Assembly: GCA_963771985.1 (NCBI GenBank)
Contig: CAVYVO010000004.1
Span: 434,001 to 498,000 of the forward strand
Length of the DNA: 64,000 nt
Source of the DNA: Trebonia sp963771985
GTDB taxonomy: Bacteria; Actinomycetota; Actinomycetes; Streptosporangiales; Streptosporangiaceae
Direction: 5' to 3'
Shown: positions 61,330-64,000 of the stretch, piece after piece
Numbering within the stretch: the first letter of the stretch is position 1
How the letters are laid out: every line of letters starts with the position of its first letter
Made by a program: the position numbers and the translations under genes
The notes under the pieces: model-generated
What the model saw: the letters and a program-made list of their open reading frames with translations, nothing else
The model's database searches: none
What the model was told of the DNA's origin: nothing

Positions 61330-62499
61330 TCAGAACTTCCCGTCCTCGATGTCGGCCACGGTCACCCGGGAGACCTGGTAGGTGACCACGGACGACGGCG
61401 GCTGTCCCGGGACGCCCGACACGGAGCTGACCGGGATCCCGGTGCTGGCGTTGATCGTCAGCACTTGGTCGCCGCCGGTGCCCCCGAACAGCGCGTTGCT
61501 CGCCGTCAGCATCAGCGTGGCCTGTCCGTCGGTCGTCGAATTCCTGACGGTGACCTCGGGCACCGTCGACAGGAGACGGAGCACGCCGATCCGGATCTGC
61601 GGGTTGCCGCCCCCCATGGTCAGGGCGTCCATGCAGTTGTTCCAGATGTAGTTGTCATAGTCTTCCTGCAGGGCCTTGCCCGTGTCCGGCTTCGGGTTCG
61701 CGGGAACCTTGAAGCCCCGGGCCTTCAGCGCGGCATTCACCGTGTGCAGGTGCTTTTCCAGCGCCTTCTTCTGTGCGGGGGTGTCACCTAGCCCGAAGGG
61801 GTTGGGGCTGGCGTTGATCATCTTTACCCGGGCGGTGGCGAGATCCCCGTTCACGGCGTACAGCCCCGCCGCGACCTCACGGCCGTCCACGCCGTTGGCG
61901 AGGTTTTCGTGGTCCGCGATCGCCTGCGGGAGACCGCTCTCGGTCATGGCCCAGTAGTAGTCGCCGCTGTCGGTGTACAGGTTGTACCCGATGTTGTCCG
62001 GCGGACCGCTGCCGTTGGTCTGGGCGGTGATCACCAGCGACGCGTCGCCGGGCAGTGGGCTGTCGCTGGCCTTGGCCTTGATGACGTTCACATCCGCCAT
62101 GAGCTGTGAGTTCACCACGGGCGACGGCGAGGGGGACCCAGCCGTCGGCTTCGCTTTGGCGGACTCCCGCGCCGATGCCGTCCCGGAACCGGCCTGCGGC
62201 CGGCCTGAGTTCGCCGCCTGCTGAGGCGTCGACGTGGCGACCAGCGCTACCGCCACCGCCGCCGCGGCGGCCGCGCCGATCCCGAGGCCGGCGCCGGCCC
62301 GCCCGCGGGTGAGCAGAGTCCGCCGCCGACGGCGAGCCCTGGCCGGAGCGGGCCCAGGCACCTGAACTGGCTCAGGCTCCACCAGTCCGGAGGACGCCAT
62401 CGCCGCTCGCAGCACCGCCCTCGCCTCCTCGAACGCCTCGGGCCGCAGCGGCTCTGTGTCCTTCATCCGGCCGACTAGCTCCATCTCATCCATGATCAC
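61330..62499 (-). CDS. CU044_5270-family membrane protein
   Basis: 389 residues from GTG at 62499, 6 nt after GGAG. An N-terminal cytoplasmic part (anti-sigma-like) to ~residue 65, one helix (GLGIGAAAAAAVAVALVA), a Thr/Ser/Pro/Ala linker, and an extracytoplasmic domain ending VVTYQVSRVTVADIEDGKF. This family accompanies ECF sigma genes and is probably the sensor/anti-sigma. It is the complete form of the domain fused in 8641-10125. Confidence 0.86.
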   Translation of the reverse strand: MIMDEMELVGRMKDTEPLRPEAFEEARAVLRAAMASSGLVEPEPVQVPGPAPARARRRRRTLLTRGRAGAGLGIGAAAAAAVAVALVATSTPQQAANSGRPQAGSGTASARESAKAKPTAGSPSPSPVVNSQLMADVNVIKAKASDSPLPGDASLVITAQTNGSGPPDNIGYNLYTDSGDYYWAMTESGLPQAIADHENLANGVDGREVAAGLYAVNGDLATARVKMINASPNPFGLGDTPAQKKALEKHLHTVNAALKARGFKVPANPKPDTGKALQEDYDNYIWNNCMDALTMGGGNPQIRIGVLRLLSTVPEVTVRNSTTDGQATLMLTASNALFGGTGGDQVLTINASTGIPVSSVSGVPGQPPSSVVTYQVSRVTVADIEDGKF

Positions 62500-62509
62500 T
62501 TGGTCTCCT

Positions 62510-63064
62510 TCACGGCGCTGAGGTCGTCAATAGCGCGGCTATCCCCGGCGCGTTCCGCAGCGCGAGCCGGGCTTGATGCAACAGGCGGCGAGCCGTTCCC
62601 GGCGGCATCCCGAGGACCCGCGCCGCGTCGGCGACGGTCAGGTCTTCCCACGCGACCAGGGTCAAGACCTCCCGCTCTTCGGGCCGGAGGCGAGCCAGGG
62701 CCGCCCGCAGCACCGTCTGGGTGTCCACGCGCCCGTCCACCGCCGGCCAGGGGTCCCACCCGGCCGCCAGGCCCGTCACGTCCGGTACCAGGTCCTCGGC
62801 TGGCCGGGACCGCCAGTAGCGCCGCAGCCTGTTCAGCGCCACCCCGAACAGCCATGGCCGAGCCTCGGCGAACGAACGGTCATACGTTCCCCGGGACTCC
62901 AACGCCGCGACCCACACGTCGCCCAGCAGGTCCTCGGCCGCTTCCCGGCCCGCCCGCCGCGCGAGGTATGCCCCGACCGCGGCTTCATGGCGGAAGATCA
63001 CCTCCGTAAACGCTTCCCCGTCGCCGGCCAGTGACCGGCTGATCAACTCCGCGTCTGACTCCAT
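62510..63064 (-). CDS. ECF-family RNA polymerase sigma factor
   Basis: 184 residues from ATG at 63064, after GAGGAGGG. Region 2: FRHEAAVGAYLARRAGREAAEDLLGDVWVAALESR; region 4: LRPEEREVLTLVAWEDLTVADAARVLGMPPGTARRLLHQARLALR. 10 bp upstream of the CU044_5270 gene. Confidence 0.95.
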   Translation of the reverse strand: MESDAELISRSLAGDGEAFTEVIFRHEAAVGAYLARRAGREAAEDLLGDVWVAALESRGTYDRSFAEARPWLFGVALNRLRRYWRSRPAEDLVPDVTGLAAGWDPWPAVDGRVDTQTVLRAALARLRPEEREVLTLVAWEDLTVADAARVLGMPPGTARRLLHQARLALRNAPGIAALLTTSAP

Positions 63065-63214
63065 GGCCCTCCTCGCCTGTACATCGCCCTCCACCCTGGA
63101 ATTGCCAAATCACCGTCGAAAGCGTTCAGGGCCGGAAGAAGCCCAGGGTCCTTGGTCCCTACCGCGTAAGACGAGCCGACGATGCGATAGGTGCGCAGGT
63201 GGGGAGAGTTCGTC

Positions 63215-63877
63215 GTGATTCATAACGTGGAGGCCGGCCCGGAGAAGCTGGCAGCGGCCGCCCGGACCGCCGGGGTAGCCGATCCGCTCGTGCTCGACGC
63301 TATGCGGCACACGCCGCGGGCGGCGTTCGTGCCCATCGCCTGCGTCGGCCAGGCCTACGATGACGCGCCCGTGCCGTTGCCCCGCCATCAGGTGACCTCC
63401 CAGCCGTCGTTGTCGGCGGCCATGATCGAGGCGCTGTGCCTGGATGGCAGGCAGAACGTGCTCGAGGTCGGCACCGGCTACGGCTACCAGACCGCGCTGC
63501 TCGCCCGGCTCGCCGCCCGCGTGATCAGCATTGAGATCTGGCCCGACCTGGCCGAACAAGCACGGCGCAACCTCGCCGCGCAGGGCATCCGCAACGTCAC
63601 CGTCCTGACCGGGGACGGAACCGAAGGAGCGCCCGACTACGCCCCGTTCGACGCGATCGTGGTCTGCGCCGCGTTCACCGGCGTGCCACTGCCGCTGGCC
63701 GTACAGCTGCGGACCGGCGGACGCCTGGTCCAGCCGCTCGGCCCCGGTGGCGCGGAAGAAGTCGTGCTGCATGAGAAGGGCAAGGACATCCTGCGCCAGG
63801 TGCGGGTCCTGACGGCCGCGAGGTTCGTCCGGCTCTATGGCAGGCACGGCTTCCCCGTCGGCAGCGGCACGGGTTGA
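63215..63877 (+). CDS. pcm: Protein-L-isoaspartate O-methyltransferase
   Basis: 220 residues from GTG at 63215, ~8 nt after GGGGAGAG. The SAM motif VLEVGTGYGYQTALLARL, the N-terminal isoaspartyl-binding VTSQPSLSAAMIEAL and CAAFTGVPLPLAVQLRTGGRLVQPLG are those of Pcm. Repairs isoaspartyl damage in proteins. Alone on its strand. Confidence 0.93.
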   Translation: MIHNVEAGPEKLAAAARTAGVADPLVLDAMRHTPRAAFVPIACVGQAYDDAPVPLPRHQVTSQPSLSAAMIEALCLDGRQNVLEVGTGYGYQTALLARLAARVISIEIWPDLAEQARRNLAAQGIRNVTVLTGDGTEGAPDYAPFDAIVVCAAFTGVPLPLAVQLRTGGRLVQPLGPGGAEEVVLHEKGKDILRQVRVLTAARFVRLYGRHGFPVGSGTG

Positions 63878-63920
63878 GAAGTAGCCACGCCAAGAGCCAC
63901 GGCTCGCCAAGATAGGCAGG

Positions 63921-64000
63921 GTGACTTCCGACCCAGCCACCCGGAACACAGCCAGCGCCGCGGACGGCGCCTCCTCATGGGTAGAGTCCACCCGCGCTAT
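63921..64000 (+). CDS. 5' end of a gene cut by the window edge
   Basis: GTG at 63921 follows a weak GGCAGG and opens VTSDPATRNTASAADGASSWVESTRA, then the sequence ends. Too short to recognise. Confidence 0.3.
   Translation, partial: MTSDPATRNTASAADGASSWVESTRA

Noticed and set aside
1..64000. tRNA, rRNA or tmRNA genes
   Set aside because: No cloverleaf-like or rRNA-like sequence was recognised by reading; a tRNA scan could overturn this.

Overview
The window is high-GC DNA (mostly around 70% G+C) with GTG starts, overlapping operon joints, many ECF sigma factors, a DUF5753/DUF397 regulator pair, an IdeR/DmdR-type iron box and the conserved block ispH / lipid-droplet-associated protein / xseA / xseB / glpX. 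Together these point to a filamentous actinobacterium (Streptomyces, Streptosporangiales or a relative). The species cannot be fixed from the sequence alone.

Region by region. (1) 0-7.2 kb: a minus-strand conjugation operon of the Gram-positive Tcp type: TcpC/VirB8-like protein, a small two-helix membrane protein, a TcpE-like protein fused to a P-loop MinD-like domain, a VirB4-like ATPase, and a secreted or membrane protein cut by the window edge. (2) 7.2-11.3 kb: two copies of a ~375-bp leader-like repeat flank a HicA-like gene pair and an ECF sigma factor fused to a CU044_5270-like sensor domain. Both repeats end in a run of TCGATTGCGCAATCGA palindromes. (3) 11.3-28.5 kb: mostly chromosomal genes: ychF, a TPP enzyme, an ABC exporter with a NarL-type two-component system, a MoCo-sulfurase-like PLP enzyme, an ABCG-like half transporter, rmuC, ispH, xseA/B, a FrnE-type DsbA, glpX and a DUF1707 protein. 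(4) 28.5-35.6 kb: a decaying, rearranged stretch holding a frameshifted glutamine-synthetase-like gene, a deleted MFS gene and a YefM/RelE toxin-antitoxin pair on a segment bounded by 225-bp direct repeats. It ends with an intact marR-ABC exporter operon and a 1-kb non-coding repeat-rich gap. (5) 35.6-51 kb: class I fumarase, a Ser/Thr kinase, a transglutaminase-like protein, a PadR regulator, a transglycosylase, purine nucleoside phosphorylase, an AbiEi-like protein, LysR, SnoaL-like, and a tightly overlapped sigma/membrane protein/ABC operon with one frameshift. (6) 51-55 kb: an IS701-family insertion sequence, then a lower-GC, probably transferred DUF397/DUF5753 island with ordered operator repeats. 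(7) 55-64 kb: small metabolic genes, a broken dienelactone hydrolase, an F420-type reductase/MarR pair, iron-regulated efeU, a sigma/CU044_5270 pair and a protein-isoaspartate methyltransferase.

The most unusual content is non-coding. A family of exactly 69-nt elements with terminal inverted repeats occurs three times (17.7, 41.4 and 57.7 kb), and two of these sit inside a longer ~275-nt related block. A second family of 18-bp palindromes, often paired at a fixed 31-bp period with a conserved 13-bp spacer, recurs at six loci. Several shorter motifs and G-rich blocks are also repeated. Three genes (the glutamine-synthetase-like gene, dienelactone hydrolase and the ABC permease) show frameshifts or internal deletions that could be real decay or, for the single-base ones, sequencing error.
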